This document shows, piece after piece, positions 25,876 to 35,472 of a stretch of 64,000 bases of DNA. Where the stretch lies: NCBI RefSeq assembly GCF_000425705.1, contig NZ_AUDY01000015.1:112180-176179 (forward strand), in the 5' to 3' direction. The translations under genes and the position numbers were made by a program. Origin of the DNA: Halobacillus kuroshimensis DSM 18393. Its GTDB lineage: Bacteria; Bacillota; Bacilli; Bacillales; Halobacillaceae. Position 1 is the stretch's first letter, and every line of letters begins with the position of its first letter. Below the pieces are notes generated by a model, which saw nothing but the letters and a program-made list of their open reading frames with translations, had not been told where the DNA came from and searched no databases.

Positions 25876-27039
25876 CTACGTGAACATTTCCTCGGCCTGC
25901 TCGCTGAAGAAATGCTTCATCGAATGAAAAACGTCGGCTTTTCTGCGTAGAATGTAATAACGGAACTTATCATGTTCGATGGATTTATAAGCCTGCATCA
26001 AGCTGGAGGAACGGTTATACTGATTCACTTCCCCGTACCCGAACATCTGCGAAACTTCAATCAACTGTTCAATTAAACCGAGACATCGTTTATTATCAGA
26101 GGTCAGGTTGTCACCATCAGAAAAGTGGAACGGATAGATGTTGTAGCGTTCCGGCGAATATTTAGTCTCAATGAGCTCCAGCGCTTTCCTGTAAGCAGAT
26201 GAGCAGATGGTTCCTCCGCTTTCCCCTTTCGAAAAGAAATCCTCCTCGCTGACGACTTTCGCCTGCGTATGGTGGGCTACAAATTCAATATCCACCGTTT
26301 CATAGTTTCGGTTCAGGAAGCGGGTCATCCAGAAAAAGAAACTTCTGGCCATGTATTTTTCCCACTGCCCCATCGATCCACTGGTATCCATCATGGCAAT
26401 GACGACTGCTTTGGACTCCGGTTTGGTCTTCTCATTCCACGTCTTGTATCGGATGTCCTCCGGGTAAATCGGTGCAAAAGAGGGTTCCCCCCGAAGCGCA
26501 TTCCGCTTGTAGGCTTCAAGCATTGTCCTCTTCTTGTCGATATTGCCGGTCAACCCCGTTTTACGGATATCGCTGAATTCAATATCCGTATGAAGGATAT
26601 TGTCCTTTTCTTTCTCATCAAGATTAGGAAGGGTCAGCTCTTTGAATAAAGCCTCTTCCAACTCAGCCAGCGATACCTCCGCCTCATAATAATCGTCTCC
26701 CGCCTGGTCACCAGCGCCGTCTCCATTGCCGGGCTTCCCTTTAGCGGGCTGCGGGGCCTGGGCCACCACATCGCCAATTTCGCTGTCTCCCTCTCCTTGT
26801 CCCGCATGCTTATTCTTTTCATAATTGTAGCGGATTTTATATTCATCTAATGAACGTATAGGAATCTTCACGACACGCTTTCCATTGGACATGACAATGT
26901 TCTCTTCGGTTATCAAATCAGGCAGCTGCTTGCTCATGGCATCTTTGACTTTTTCCTGGTGTCGACGCTGATCGTCGTAGCCTTTCCGATGGAGGGACCA
27001 GTCGTCTTCGGCGATTACAAAACTCGTCTCTTCATCCAT
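25876..27039 (-). CDS. yhbH: YhbH, sporulation-associated protein of the DUF444 family
   Basis: A 387-residue protein (B. subtilis YhbH 392). A hydrophilic Gly/Asp-rich linker (about 80-110) precedes a von Willebrand A-like domain with the metal site DTSGSMG. In Bacillus it is made under σE and co-occurs with PrkA and often SpoVR across bacteria; its activity is not known. TAGGAGGG precedes the ATG. Upstream CATACGAT (27069-27076) resembles a σE -10, but its -35 is weak. prkA lies 8 kb upstream, on the same strand. Confidence 0.9.
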   Translation of the reverse strand: MDEETSFVIAEDDWSLHRKGYDDQRRHQEKVKDAMSKQLPDLITEENIVMSNGKRVVKIPIRSLDEYKIRYNYEKNKHAGQGEGDSEIGDVVAQAPQPAKGKPGNGDGAGDQAGDDYYEAEVSLAELEEALFKELTLPNLDEKEKDNILHTDIEFSDIRKTGLTGNIDKKRTMLEAYKRNALRGEPSFAPIYPEDIRYKTWNEKTKPESKAVVIAMMDTSGSMGQWEKYMARSFFFWMTRFLNRNYETVDIEFVAHHTQAKVVSEEDFFSKGESGGTICSSAYRKALELIETKYSPERYNIYPFHFSDGDNLTSDNKRCLGLIEQLIEVSQMFGYGEVNQYNRSSSLMQAYKSIEHDKFRYYILRRKADVFHSMKHFFSEQAEEMFT

Positions 27040-27189
27040 GTTATTCCCTCCTAATCGAGTATTACTCTATCGTATGCAGGTCCACGTGAATGGATGAAAC
27101 ATATTGGGATATGTAAAGATTATTTGTTATTTCCGCCTATCTTTTTCTCTTATTTCTGACCCCTTCTACTAGGTTTTCTCATAAAAAAG

Positions 27190-27212
27190 CCCCTGCAGCC
27201 AGGCTGCAGGGG
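27190..27212 (-). terminator. Terminator of odhA-odhB
   Basis: Stem CCCCTGCA / TGCAGGGG followed by a T-tract on the minus strand. Confidence 0.8.
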
Positions 27213-27226
27213 ACTTTCATTTCCTA

Positions 27227-28531
27227 TTATCCTTCTAAAAGAAGGTCGTACGGATCTTCAATCATTTCTTTAATGCGGCGCAGGAACTGGACCGCTTCTT
27301 TTCCATCAACGATTCTGTGGTCGTAGGAAAGCGCAATGTACATCATCGGACGTGCTTCAATGCTGTCATCAGGCATGACTTTCGCGCGCTTCTCGATATT
27401 GTGCAGCCCAAGGATTCCGACCTGAGGGGAATTCAGGATCGGTGTAGAAAGCATGGACCCGAAAATTCCACCGTTTGTGATGGTAAAGGAACCTCCTTGG
27501 AGATCCTCCAGCTGCAGTTCTTTATTCCGGGCCTTCGTTGCTACATCAGCGATTCCCTTCTCAATACCAGCGAAATCAAGGCGGTCGGCATCACGGACGA
27601 CAGGAACTACAAGGCCTTCATCTGTCGAAACAGCCATTCCGATATCATAGAATTTCTTCTGAATGATTTCGTTGCCTTGAATTTCTGCGTTCAAGTTCGG
27701 GAATTCCTTCAAGGCACCGACAGCCGCTTTCGTGAAGAAGGACATAAATCCGAGCTTCACATCGTGTTTTTTCTGGAAGGATTCCTTGCGGTCACTGCGG
27801 AGCTTCATAACGTTCGTCATGTCCACTTCGTTGAACGTCGTGAGCATTGCTGCTTCCTGCTGGACCTCTACAAGACGTTTGGCAATCGTTTGACGGCGGC
27901 GGGACATTTTAATCCGTTCCACCGGCTTATCAAACTGCGTCTTCTCCTCTTCCTTTTTCTCTTTCTTCGGCTTGTCGTTAGACGCTGATTTCGGCTCTTC
28001 CGACTTGCTGCCACCCTTAGCAGCTGCATCGACATCTTCCGGACGGATGCGGCCGAGTGGATCACGGGCAGAAATACTGCTCAAATCAATGCCGAGTTCA
28101 CGAGCACGCTTTCTGGCAGCCGGAGTGGCCACAATATCTTTATTCCCATTGTTCTGTCCATTGGAGCCCGCTGGCTGTTCTTCCTGCTTGGACTCCTGTT
28201 TCTGTTCCTGCTGCTGAGGCTCTTCCTTCTGTTCAGCTGCAGATGCTTCTGCCTGCTGATCACCGGAGGAATCCTCAGAAGATGCGGAAGCTTCTCCGTT
28301 CTCATCCACTTTGGCGATGACGTCTCCGACTTCCACGTCATCTCCCTCTTCCTTGAGCAGTTCAGCAATAACTCCGTCTGCATCCGCGTTCACTTCCACA
28401 TTGACCTTGTCTGTTTCCAGCTCAAGAATCGGATCGCCTTTGGAAACGTGATCGCCCTTTTTTACCAGCCATTCGGCTATCGTGCCTTCAGTTATGGATT
28501 CAGCTAATTCAGGTACTTTGATTTCCTTCAT
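27227..28531 (-). CDS. odhB: Dihydrolipoyl succinyltransferase, E2 of 2-oxoglutarate dehydrogenase
   Basis: A 434-residue E2 core of the citric-cycle enzyme that makes succinyl-CoA. The lipoyl domain (1-80) has its lipoylated Lys42 in ETDKVNVEV. A Gln/Glu-rich linker follows, then the peripheral-subunit-binding domain (about 140-175, TPAARKRARELG). The catalytic domain (about 205-434) has the active-site motif SYDHRIVDG. The ATG overlaps the odhA stop (ATGA), giving coupled synthesis. The nearby lipM-lipA pair supplies its cofactor. Confidence 0.95.
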   Translation of the reverse strand: MKEIKVPELAESITEGTIAEWLVKKGDHVSKGDPILELETDKVNVEVNADADGVIAELLKEEGDDVEVGDVIAKVDENGEASASSEDSSGDQQAEASAAEQKEEPQQQEQKQESKQEEQPAGSNGQNNGNKDIVATPAARKRARELGIDLSSISARDPLGRIRPEDVDAAAKGGSKSEEPKSASNDKPKKEKKEEEKTQFDKPVERIKMSRRRQTIAKRLVEVQQEAAMLTTFNEVDMTNVMKLRSDRKESFQKKHDVKLGFMSFFTKAAVGALKEFPNLNAEIQGNEIIQKKFYDIGMAVSTDEGLVVPVVRDADRLDFAGIEKGIADVATKARNKELQLEDLQGGSFTITNGGIFGSMLSTPILNSPQVGILGLHNIEKRAKVMPDDSIEARPMMYIALSYDHRIVDGKEAVQFLRRIKEMIEDPYDLLLEG

Positions 28532-31386
28532 TTTGTTTCTCCTCCTTTAGACATCTGCAGCGCTTCAAGAATGATTCGATTCTGCTCTGTTTTATGGATA
28601 TTCGGTTCTCCAACGGAAGGGGAAGCCCTGTGCGGACGTCCTACAAATCTGTGGATCTGTCCATCCTTCAGGAGTCTGTGGAGGATCCCCTCCACGAAAT
28701 ACCAGCTACCCATGTTCTGCGGTTCTTCCTGGACCCATACTAGTTCTTCTAAATTCGGATAGGTTTCCAGCATTTCTGCCAGTTTTTGATCCGGGAATGG
28801 ATAAATCTGTTCCACCCGGACAGCATCGATGGTTTCAAAGGTTTCGTCCATGCTTTCCACTTTGTCTTCGATATCCACCATGATTTTTCCGCTTCCTAAT
28901 AGAAGGGTTTTCACTTTTTCTTTATCTTTATTCTCAGATAATCCCGGCTGCATCATGAGCGACTGGAATTTCCCATCGCTGAAAGCAGCCCCGTCTACGG
29001 CGACTCTTTGATTACGCAGCAGGCTTTTCGGTGTCATCAATACGAGCGGACGTGCCTCTTCCTGGTTGCTGATTGCCGCCTGTCTGCGGAGCAGGTGGAA
29101 ATACTGGGCTGATGACGTGACATTGGCCACGGTCCAGTTGTTTTCTGCAGCCAGCTGAAGGAAGCGCTCAAGGCGGGCACTGGAATGCTCCGGTCCCTGT
29201 CCTTCATACCCGTGCGGAAGCAGGAAGACCATATTGGATTTCTCGCCCCACTTCGCACGGCCGGCGGCAATAAACTGATCAAAAATGACCTGCCCGGCAT
29301 TGGCGAAGTCACCAAACTGGGCTTCCCACAGGACAAGAGAATCGGAAGCATGAACACTGTATCCGTACTCAAATCCGATAACCCCGGCTTCCGATAACGG
29401 ACTGTTGTGAATATCAAAGGACGCTTCCGCCTGATCCAGTCCGTGGAGCGGACAGTAGGTTTCATCTGTTTCTACATCATGAAGGACAAGGTGACGGTGA
29501 GCGAAGGTTCCACGCTCCGTATCCTGACCGGTAATCCGGATCGGGATGCCATCTTCCAGTATAGAAGCGAAGGCCAGAGCTTCCGCTGTCGCCCAGTCCA
29601 CTTTCTGCCCTTCATCCAGCATTTTCGCACGGCGCTGAAGGATTTTCTCAAGCTTCTTAAATCCATTGAAGCCTTCCGGACGTTTCAGCATGCCTTCGTT
29701 AAGTCCACGCAGACGCTCAATATCCACGGATGTCTGAATTTCGTCCAGATCCCTTTCCACGCCACTCGGGCGGTCTTTCACATCAGGAGCGGCCGTTTCA
29801 TGCTCACCCATATTGTTGTAGATATCCCGAAGCTTTTCTTCAATCTCTTCTTTCATCTTCGTCAGTTCGCCCTCTTCCACAACACTTTCATCCTGAAGCT
29901 GCTTCTCAAAAACAGCGGCAGCCGTTGGATGCTCGTCGATTTCCTTGTACAGTTTCGGCTGTGTAGAGCGCGGCTCGTCCATTTCGTTGTGTCCGAAACG
30001 ACGGTACCCGACGAGATCAATCAGAAAATCCTTATGGAACTTCTGACGGTATTCATACGCAAGCGCCATAGCAGAAAGGCATGCCGCTGGATCGTCGGCA
30101 TTCACATGCAGCACCGGTATTTCAAAGCCTTTCGCAAGATCACTGGCGTATCTTGTCGAACGTCCGTCTCTGCGGTTGGTCGTGAAACCGACAAGGTTGT
30201 TGGCGATGATATGGACCGTTCCCCCTGTACGATAGCCGGGAAGGTCACTCATGTTCAGCGTCTCTGCGACAACCCCTTCACCGATAAAGGCTGCATCCCC
30301 GTGGATCAAGAGGCCGAATGCCTCATCTTCATCCATTTTCGCATAGCCCGGCTCCCTGCGGTCATCCTGCGCCGCTCTTGTAAAACCCTGGACGACAGGG
30401 TTGACGTATTCCAGGTGGGAAGGGTTATGGCTCAGCGTCACTTTCGTTGCCGACTGCTCGCCGTTTTCGATCTCTCTCCGGGCTCCGAAGTGATACTTCA
30501 CATCACCTGTCCACCCATAGTTGATTCCCATCGAACCTTCTGAAGGAACGAGCTCCTTATCAGGCGAATGATGGAACTCAGAGAAGATCCGGTCATAAGG
30601 CTTCCCGAGGATGTGGGCAAGAACGTTCAGTCTTCCCCGGTGGGCCATGCCCATCATGATATGTTTAATGTGATCGCCGGAAGCCGACTGGATAATATGG
30701 TCGAGCATCGGCACCATAATATCAAGGCCTTCGATGGAAAAGCGCTTCTGTGCCACAAATGTTTTGGCAAGGAAGTTCTCAAAGCCTTCCACTTCAGCCA
30801 GGCGGTACAACAGCTGTTTCTTTTCTTGGTTTGTCAAAGATACCTGATACGACCCTGTATCGACTTTGTCCTGCAGCCATTTTCTTTCATTCTCATTATT
30901 GACATGGCCGAATTCAAAGGAGATTGTCCCCGCATATCTTTCTTTAAGTACATGGACCACTTGGAGGGCATTGTCCAGTTTCATAGGCGCGTCCGGCCAG
31001 ACCCACTCCGCCGGCATAGCCTCCAGATCCTTCTCCTGAAGTCCGTAGGTTTCTAAATCAAGCAAATTTGTTTTAGGTCGCTCGTCACTTCCTACAGCAT
31101 AGATATTCGCCTGCAGATGGCCGTGACGACGAATAGCCTCAACAAGTTTCAATGCCGAGGTGATTTTCGCAATGTCCCTTTCCGAAGGAGACGCAGCACC
31201 GTTCGTCTCAACAGACGGGCTAGTCTTCATCCAGTCAGGTGCCCCGTGCTCGTCAAAAATATCCTTCAGTGAAGGATCGACAGCACTTGGGTTTTCTTCA
31301 TATACTTCGAATTGCTCTTCGATATACCCCATGTTGGGGCCGTGGAAATTATCCCAAAATCTTTGAGTGGAGCCTTGTTTAGACAC
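28528..31386 (-). CDS. odhA: 2-oxoglutarate dehydrogenase E1 component
   Basis: A 952-residue thiamine-diphosphate enzyme that decarboxylates 2-oxoglutarate and passes the succinyl group to OdhB. GMAHRGRLNVLAHILGKPY, HGDAAFIGEGVVAETLNMS and the C-terminal SSARLERFLQLAAENNWTV are SucA/OdhA signatures. I place the start at GTG 31386, 8 bases after GGAGG; the frame from TTG 31401 would include that site. A promoter with cre-like elements lies upstream, matching the catabolite repression known for B. subtilis odhAB. Confidence 0.95.
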   Translation of the reverse strand: MSKQGSTQRFWDNFHGPNMGYIEEQFEVYEENPSAVDPSLKDIFDEHGAPDWMKTSPSVETNGAASPSERDIAKITSALKLVEAIRRHGHLQANIYAVGSDERPKTNLLDLETYGLQEKDLEAMPAEWVWPDAPMKLDNALQVVHVLKERYAGTISFEFGHVNNENERKWLQDKVDTGSYQVSLTNQEKKQLLYRLAEVEGFENFLAKTFVAQKRFSIEGLDIMVPMLDHIIQSASGDHIKHIMMGMAHRGRLNVLAHILGKPYDRIFSEFHHSPDKELVPSEGSMGINYGWTGDVKYHFGARREIENGEQSATKVTLSHNPSHLEYVNPVVQGFTRAAQDDRREPGYAKMDEDEAFGLLIHGDAAFIGEGVVAETLNMSDLPGYRTGGTVHIIANNLVGFTTNRRDGRSTRYASDLAKGFEIPVLHVNADDPAACLSAMALAYEYRQKFHKDFLIDLVGYRRFGHNEMDEPRSTQPKLYKEIDEHPTAAAVFEKQLQDESVVEEGELTKMKEEIEEKLRDIYNNMGEHETAAPDVKDRPSGVERDLDEIQTSVDIERLRGLNEGMLKRPEGFNGFKKLEKILQRRAKMLDEGQKVDWATAEALAFASILEDGIPIRITGQDTERGTFAHRHLVLHDVETDETYCPLHGLDQAEASFDIHNSPLSEAGVIGFEYGYSVHASDSLVLWEAQFGDFANAGQVIFDQFIAAGRAKWGEKSNMVFLLPHGYEGQGPEHSSARLERFLQLAAENNWTVANVTSSAQYFHLLRRQAAISNQEEARPLVLMTPKSLLRNQRVAVDGAAFSDGKFQSLMMQPGLSENKDKEKVKTLLLGSGKIMVDIEDKVESMDETFETIDAVRVEQIYPFPDQKLAEMLETYPNLEELVWVQEEPQNMGSWYFVEGILHRLLKDGQIHRFVGRPHRASPSVGEPNIHKTEQNRIILEALQMSKGGETK

Positions 31387-31424
31387 GTAGAATACCTCCA
31401 AGTAGTTGTTGGCTAAAGTTTCCT

Positions 31425-31438
31425 CGAAAACGTTTCCA
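31425..31438 (-). promoter_or_regulatory. cre-like site upstream of odhA
   Basis: TGGAAACGTTTTCG fits TGNAANCGNWNNCW at 13 of 14 positions. It lies downstream of the predicted start of transcription, a position for roadblock repression by CcpA. Confidence 0.6.
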
Positions 31439-31450
31439 AGTCCACATACT

Positions 31451-31480
31451 ATTATAGAATTGAAACGCTTACGTATTCAA
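31451..31480 (-). promoter_or_regulatory. σA promoter of odhA with cre-like spacer
   Basis: TTGAAT (31475-31480), 18 bases, TATAAT (31451-31456). The spacer contains CGTAAGCGTTTCAA (31460-31473), a weaker cre-like sequence with the AAGCGTT core. Confidence 0.6.
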
Positions 31481-31528
31481 CAAATTTCGCTTATTTTTCT
31501 CAAATGGTAACAATTCCATTATAACAAG

Positions 31529-31554
31529 AAAGGCGCACCCTTTGGTACGCCTTT
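31529..31554. terminator. Terminator after ppk
   Basis: Stem AAAGGCGCACC / GGTACGCCTTT with one mismatch and a four-base loop; the T-rich flank is best on the plus side. Confidence 0.7.
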
Positions 31555-31574
31555 TTACTTTTTACTGGTAAAGA

Positions 31575-33674
31575 TTATTCCTCATCCTCAAGAACCCGGT
31601 AAGCCATATCGAAAAACTTCATCTGGCTGTTGATACGCACCTGGTTTTTCTCAGGCTGTACGTACTCATAACTGCCGTCGTTCTTCTGCTCCCTCGCCTT
31701 GACGTTATCATTCAGCATGATGGACAGGATTTTCTTCAGACGGGTTTTCACAGAGGGCTCGTGAATCGGGAAAAGCAGTTCAACGCGTTTCACCATATTT
31801 CGAGTCATCATATCCGCAGAGGAAAGGAACAGGCGGTCGTCCCCGTTGTGATGGAAATAATAAATCCGGCTGTGTTCCAGGAATCGTCCGACAATGCTGT
31901 ACACGCGGATATTTTCACTGACGCCTTCAATGCCGGGCTTCAAGCAGCAGATCCCCCGGACGATCAGGTCGACCCGTACGCCTGCCTGGGAAGCTTCGTA
32001 CATTTTTATGATCAGATTTTTGTCCGTAAGCGAGTTCATCTTCGCAATGATCCGGCCGTTTCCGTGCTGCTTATGGAAGCGGATTTCATTGTTCATGTAG
32101 CGGATAAAGTCATTCCGGATATCAAATGGAGCCATAGACAAGTGATGGAACTCCGGTTTTTCCGTAAATCCGCTCAAGTAATTGAAGAAGTGCGTCGCAT
32201 CAATCCCGAACTTCCGCTTTGAAGTAATGATGCCCATATCGGTATACAGAGAAGCCGTCTGGTCGTTGTAGTTGCCGGTACCCAGGTGGACGAAGCGCTC
32301 GATCTTTTCTGCTTTTTTCCTGACGACAAGGGTGATTTTGCTGTGGGTTTTCAAGTAAGTCATGCCGTATATGACGTGACACCCGGCTTTTTCGAGCTCC
32401 TTGGCCCACTGCACGTTGTTCTCTTCATCAAACCGCGCCTTCAGTTCCACAAGCACTGTCACCTGTTTCCCCTTTTCTGCGGCCCGCTTCAAAGCGTCTA
32501 TAATCGGTGAATCTCCACTTACCCTGTACAGCGTCTGTTTGATGGCCAGCACGTATGGATCGTCTGCCGCTTCCGCCACAAAATCGACGACAGGCTCAAA
32601 GGATTCATAAGGGTGGTGCAGGAAGATGTCGCGGTTCTCCGCTGCTTCAAAGATATTCTCCTCCCCCTCCAGATCACGCGGCGGCTGGGATATCAGTGTC
32701 TCGTAGTAAAGGTGGTCCTTCACATCGGCAAACGTTTTATGGAACTTGAACAGGAACGTGAGATCAAGCGGACCGTTCGTAATGTACAGGTCATCACGAT
32801 GAATTTCCAGGACGCTGAGCAGGAACTTGACCACTTTCTCATCGTACTTTCCATCCCTGACTTCGAGGCGGACAGCTGCCCCCCATTTGCGCTTTTTCAA
32901 TTCTTTCTCGATTTCCTTCAGAAGATCCCGGGCACCTTCCTCATGGATCGTCATATCCGCATTTCTCGTTATCCGGAACTCTGTAACAGATTCCACTTTG
33001 TATCCTTTAAACAGTTTACCCATAAAATGGCTGATAATTTCCTCAAGAAGCACATATTGGTATTTATTTTCATGCTCCACCTGGACAAATCGATCGAGTA
33101 CGGCCGGCACCTGAACAATTGCGGTCTTTGTTGTGTTCTCCGGGTCGATATCATCTTTGATGACGACAGCGAGGTTGATGGACTTGTTAAGAAGCATCGG
33201 GAACGGACGGTAGGCATCCACAGCCATCGGTGTCAGCACCGGGAAGATTTCCTCGTCAAAATATTTTTCGAAGCGGTTGATTTCCTCTTTCGTCAAATCC
33301 TCTATGGAAAGCAGGGAGATGCCTTCTTTCTCCAGCTCCGGCTTCATCGACTGATAAGAGTCATACTGCTTTTTCACGTTGTTATGGTTGATTTCCGAAA
33401 TTTTCGCCAGCTGCTGCTTCGGCGTCAGCCCGGCTTTGTTCTCCGGCTTGTTGAAACCGGCTTTTACCTGGTCCTTCAACCCTGCTACACGTACCATGAA
33501 AAATTCATCCAGGTTGGAGGAGCCGATCGCCAAAAACTTCAAACGTTCAAGCAAAGGGTTATCCAAATCAAGAGCCTCATCCAGTACACGCTCATTAAAA
33601 GCGAGCCAGCTCAGCTCCCGGTTGTTATAAAATGATGGATTGTTCAATTCCTGCGTCTTGTTTTCTGTTGACAT
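31575..33674 (-). CDS. ppk: Polyphosphate kinase 1
   Basis: A 699-residue enzyme that reversibly polymerises the γ-phosphate of ATP into inorganic polyphosphate. The N-terminal FYNRELSWLAFNERVL-like segment is present (FYNNRELSWLAFNERVL), and HLGTGNYNDQTA carries the phosphorylated His. The C-terminal PLD-like half contains IVRGICCLKPG and HSRIYYFHHNG. The start is ATG 33674 with AAAGGG 8 bases upstream. ppx lies directly upstream on the same strand but behind its own terminator. A Pho-box-like array precedes ppk. Confidence 0.95.
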   Translation of the reverse strand: MSTENKTQELNNPSFYNNRELSWLAFNERVLDEALDLDNPLLERLKFLAIGSSNLDEFFMVRVAGLKDQVKAGFNKPENKAGLTPKQQLAKISEINHNNVKKQYDSYQSMKPELEKEGISLLSIEDLTKEEINRFEKYFDEEIFPVLTPMAVDAYRPFPMLLNKSINLAVVIKDDIDPENTTKTAIVQVPAVLDRFVQVEHENKYQYVLLEEIISHFMGKLFKGYKVESVTEFRITRNADMTIHEEGARDLLKEIEKELKKRKWGAAVRLEVRDGKYDEKVVKFLLSVLEIHRDDLYITNGPLDLTFLFKFHKTFADVKDHLYYETLISQPPRDLEGEENIFEAAENRDIFLHHPYESFEPVVDFVAEAADDPYVLAIKQTLYRVSGDSPIIDALKRAAEKGKQVTVLVELKARFDEENNVQWAKELEKAGCHVIYGMTYLKTHSKITLVVRKKAEKIERFVHLGTGNYNDQTASLYTDMGIITSKRKFGIDATHFFNYLSGFTEKPEFHHLSMAPFDIRNDFIRYMNNEIRFHKQHGNGRIIAKMNSLTDKNLIIKMYEASQAGVRVDLIVRGICCLKPGIEGVSENIRVYSIVGRFLEHSRIYYFHHNGDDRLFLSSADMMTRNMVKRVELLFPIHEPSVKTRLKKILSIMLNDNVKAREQKNDGSYEYVQPEKNQVRINSQMKFFDMAYRVLEDEE

Positions 33675-33734
33675 GCCGCACACCCTTTACACATTTATTC
33701 CACTCTATATGTTAGTACGTCTCTATATCCTCTA

Positions 33735-33773
33735 TATAAAACAGGTGTTAAGGTTTTGTAAAAAAATGATGAA
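33735..33773 (-). promoter_or_regulatory. Pho-box-like array (PhoP) upstream of ppk
   Basis: Four hexamers at exact 11-base spacing on the minus strand: TTCATC (33768-33773), TTTACA (33757-33762), TTAACA (33746-33751) and TTTATA (33735-33740). PhoP of Bacillus binds direct TTHACA-type repeats separated by about five bases. The array ends 61 bases before the ppk start. Confidence 0.55.
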
Positions 33774-33837
33774 TTTTGCTGAATTATGTTTTCTTTTAAG
33801 GTAGAATATTCCGAAATTAACAGTTGTTAATAAAAAG

Positions 33838-33854
33838 AAGCCCGCAGCGGGACT
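33838..33854 (-). terminator. Terminator of ppx
   Basis: A short stem around AAGCCCG / CGGGACTT with a three-base loop, followed by TTCTTTTTATT on the minus strand; it abuts the stop codon. Confidence 0.6.
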
Positions 33855-35389
33855 TACTTTTTATTTTCCACAAAAGACAGTTCTATAGTCTTTTTCAGTG
33901 ACTTTTCCAAATGTTTTTTCTGTTTTTCCGCCTGATATTCTTCCGGCATCCATTCGCCCGAACAGTGACACGTAATATGCAGATCATGACCTTCCTTCGT
34001 CAACTCAAGGCTTTGAATCGTCTGTCTGCGGGTGCTGTCCAGGCTGTAGCAAAACTTCAGGAGGGAACCAAGAAGACGGAGCTTCTTCTGTTCATCCTTT
34101 AAGAACCACTTCTTATACGGCTGAAGGAACTGCTTGAAAATCGTTTTGTTCTTATAGGAGGCCATAAGCGCCATCCGCAGCCTCTCTATATGCATCAAGC
34201 CGTCGATCGTCCGGTTGGCAAGCAGGTAAAAGGTATGCTGGGCACTCGCTTCGCTGTCGATATAATCCCCCAGGTTGAACACATAGCTCGCCCTCTTCAC
34301 TTCCTGCCAGTCCGAATTCTTCAGGGAACCGAGCCCTTTTTCATGGAGTTGACTGAAAAGCTGATGAGCCAGATGCTGGACATGCTGGATCTGCTTGACA
34401 TTCAAGTCATAATCATTGATCAGTTCCTGAATGCTCTCCTCCAGCACGTTCGGAAAAACCGACGTCCCCATATCCTTCGTCAGCTGTTCAAAAAAGACAC
34501 CGTCCCGAAGCCCTTTTCTACTCAGAATGAATCCGGAAGCCTGCATAGTATCGTAAAGGGAATGGAACACTTCCGTCGCCGGCAGAATAATATCCGCCCG
34601 GTCTTTGGACAGCCCCTCCACCTTCTGAAGCTTCTTCATCGGCAGGGTGAATAAATAATTTTTAATAAAAGCGAGGTCACTGTCCTTCATTTTATATTGA
34701 TGAAGGCCGGCCAGCGGGTACTCCTTCAAGTTCTGGTCGATCTGTACAAGGTTCCGCGCTCCACCGCCGATTCCGATCAATGGAATATCCTTCTTCTGCA
34801 GCCACGGCAGTGATTTGAACTGGTCAAGCAGGTACCGGCGCAAGGCCGCGAATTCGTTCTCGGTCGGCAGTTCATTTTTGAAGAAGTCCTGCTTCAGCGT
34901 CAGCGCTCCGAACGGGAAGCTGTAGGATTCGATCAATTCACGGTCTTTAAAATATGTAACTTCGGTACTTCCCCCGCCTATATCCACGGTGATCCCTTCT
35001 GTAACCGGAGTGGAATTCACAACGGCCAGGTATCCGTAATACGCTTCTTCGTGATCCGATAAAATGCGCATGTCAAAACCGGTATGCTTGGAAACCTGGG
35101 TGATGATCTCCTCCTGGTTCCCCGCCTGGCGGATCGTAGCCGTAGCGACACATACCATTTCCTCAAGCGTATACGATTCAGCGACTTCCTTGAAGCTCTT
35201 CAGTGTCGTCAGCAGCGTCTGCAGCCCTTCGGTGGATAACAGACCATCCTTTGTTAAATGGTTGCGCAGACGTGCGACCGCTTTTACGTTCTCCACTTCA
35301 CGCAGACGTCCACCTTTATCACGCAGATAAATCACTAGACGCATCGTGTTTGAACCCACATCAATAATTGCATAAAATTTCCTGGCCAT
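33854..35389 (-). CDS. ppx: Exopolyphosphatase / pppGpp phosphohydrolase (Ppx/GppA family)
   Basis: A 511-residue enzyme of the ASKHA fold that removes terminal phosphates from polyphosphate, possibly also from pppGpp. AIIDVGSNTMRLVIY is the phosphate-1 loop, and TVDIGGGSTEVTYF and GIGGGARNL are further nucleotide/phosphate loops. The C-terminal third is the helical HD-like domain. The start ATG 35389 begins the conserved part (MARKFYAIIDVGSN); the frame from 35407 lacks a ribosome site. It pairs with ppk for polyphosphate turnover. Confidence 0.92.
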   Translation of the reverse strand: MARKFYAIIDVGSNTMRLVIYLRDKGGRLREVENVKAVARLRNHLTKDGLLSTEGLQTLLTTLKSFKEVAESYTLEEMVCVATATIRQAGNQEEIITQVSKHTGFDMRILSDHEEAYYGYLAVVNSTPVTEGITVDIGGGSTEVTYFKDRELIESYSFPFGALTLKQDFFKNELPTENEFAALRRYLLDQFKSLPWLQKKDIPLIGIGGGARNLVQIDQNLKEYPLAGLHQYKMKDSDLAFIKNYLFTLPMKKLQKVEGLSKDRADIILPATEVFHSLYDTMQASGFILSRKGLRDGVFFEQLTKDMGTSVFPNVLEESIQELINDYDLNVKQIQHVQHLAHQLFSQLHEKGLGSLKNSDWQEVKRASYVFNLGDYIDSEASAQHTFYLLANRTIDGLMHIERLRMALMASYKNKTIFKQFLQPYKKWFLKDEQKKLRLLGSLLKFCYSLDSTRRQTIQSLELTKEGHDLHITCHCSGEWMPEEYQAEKQKKHLEKSLKKTIELSFVENKK

Positions 35390-35430
35390 GATTTCACCAC
35401 TCTTCATTTTTTGACATTATAACATAAAAA

Positions 35431-35463
35431 AGACCACCCTCTTATAGAAAAAGAGGGCGGTCT
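35431..35463 (-). terminator. Terminator of prkA
   Basis: Stem AGACCACCCTCTT / AAGAGGGCGGTCT, one mismatch, with a T6 tract on the minus strand. Confidence 0.85.
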
Positions 35464-35472
35464 GACAAGGGA

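Noticed and set aside
29407..30543. 378-codon plus-strand frame
   Set aside because: Lies opposite odhA and has no ribosome site or recognisable product.
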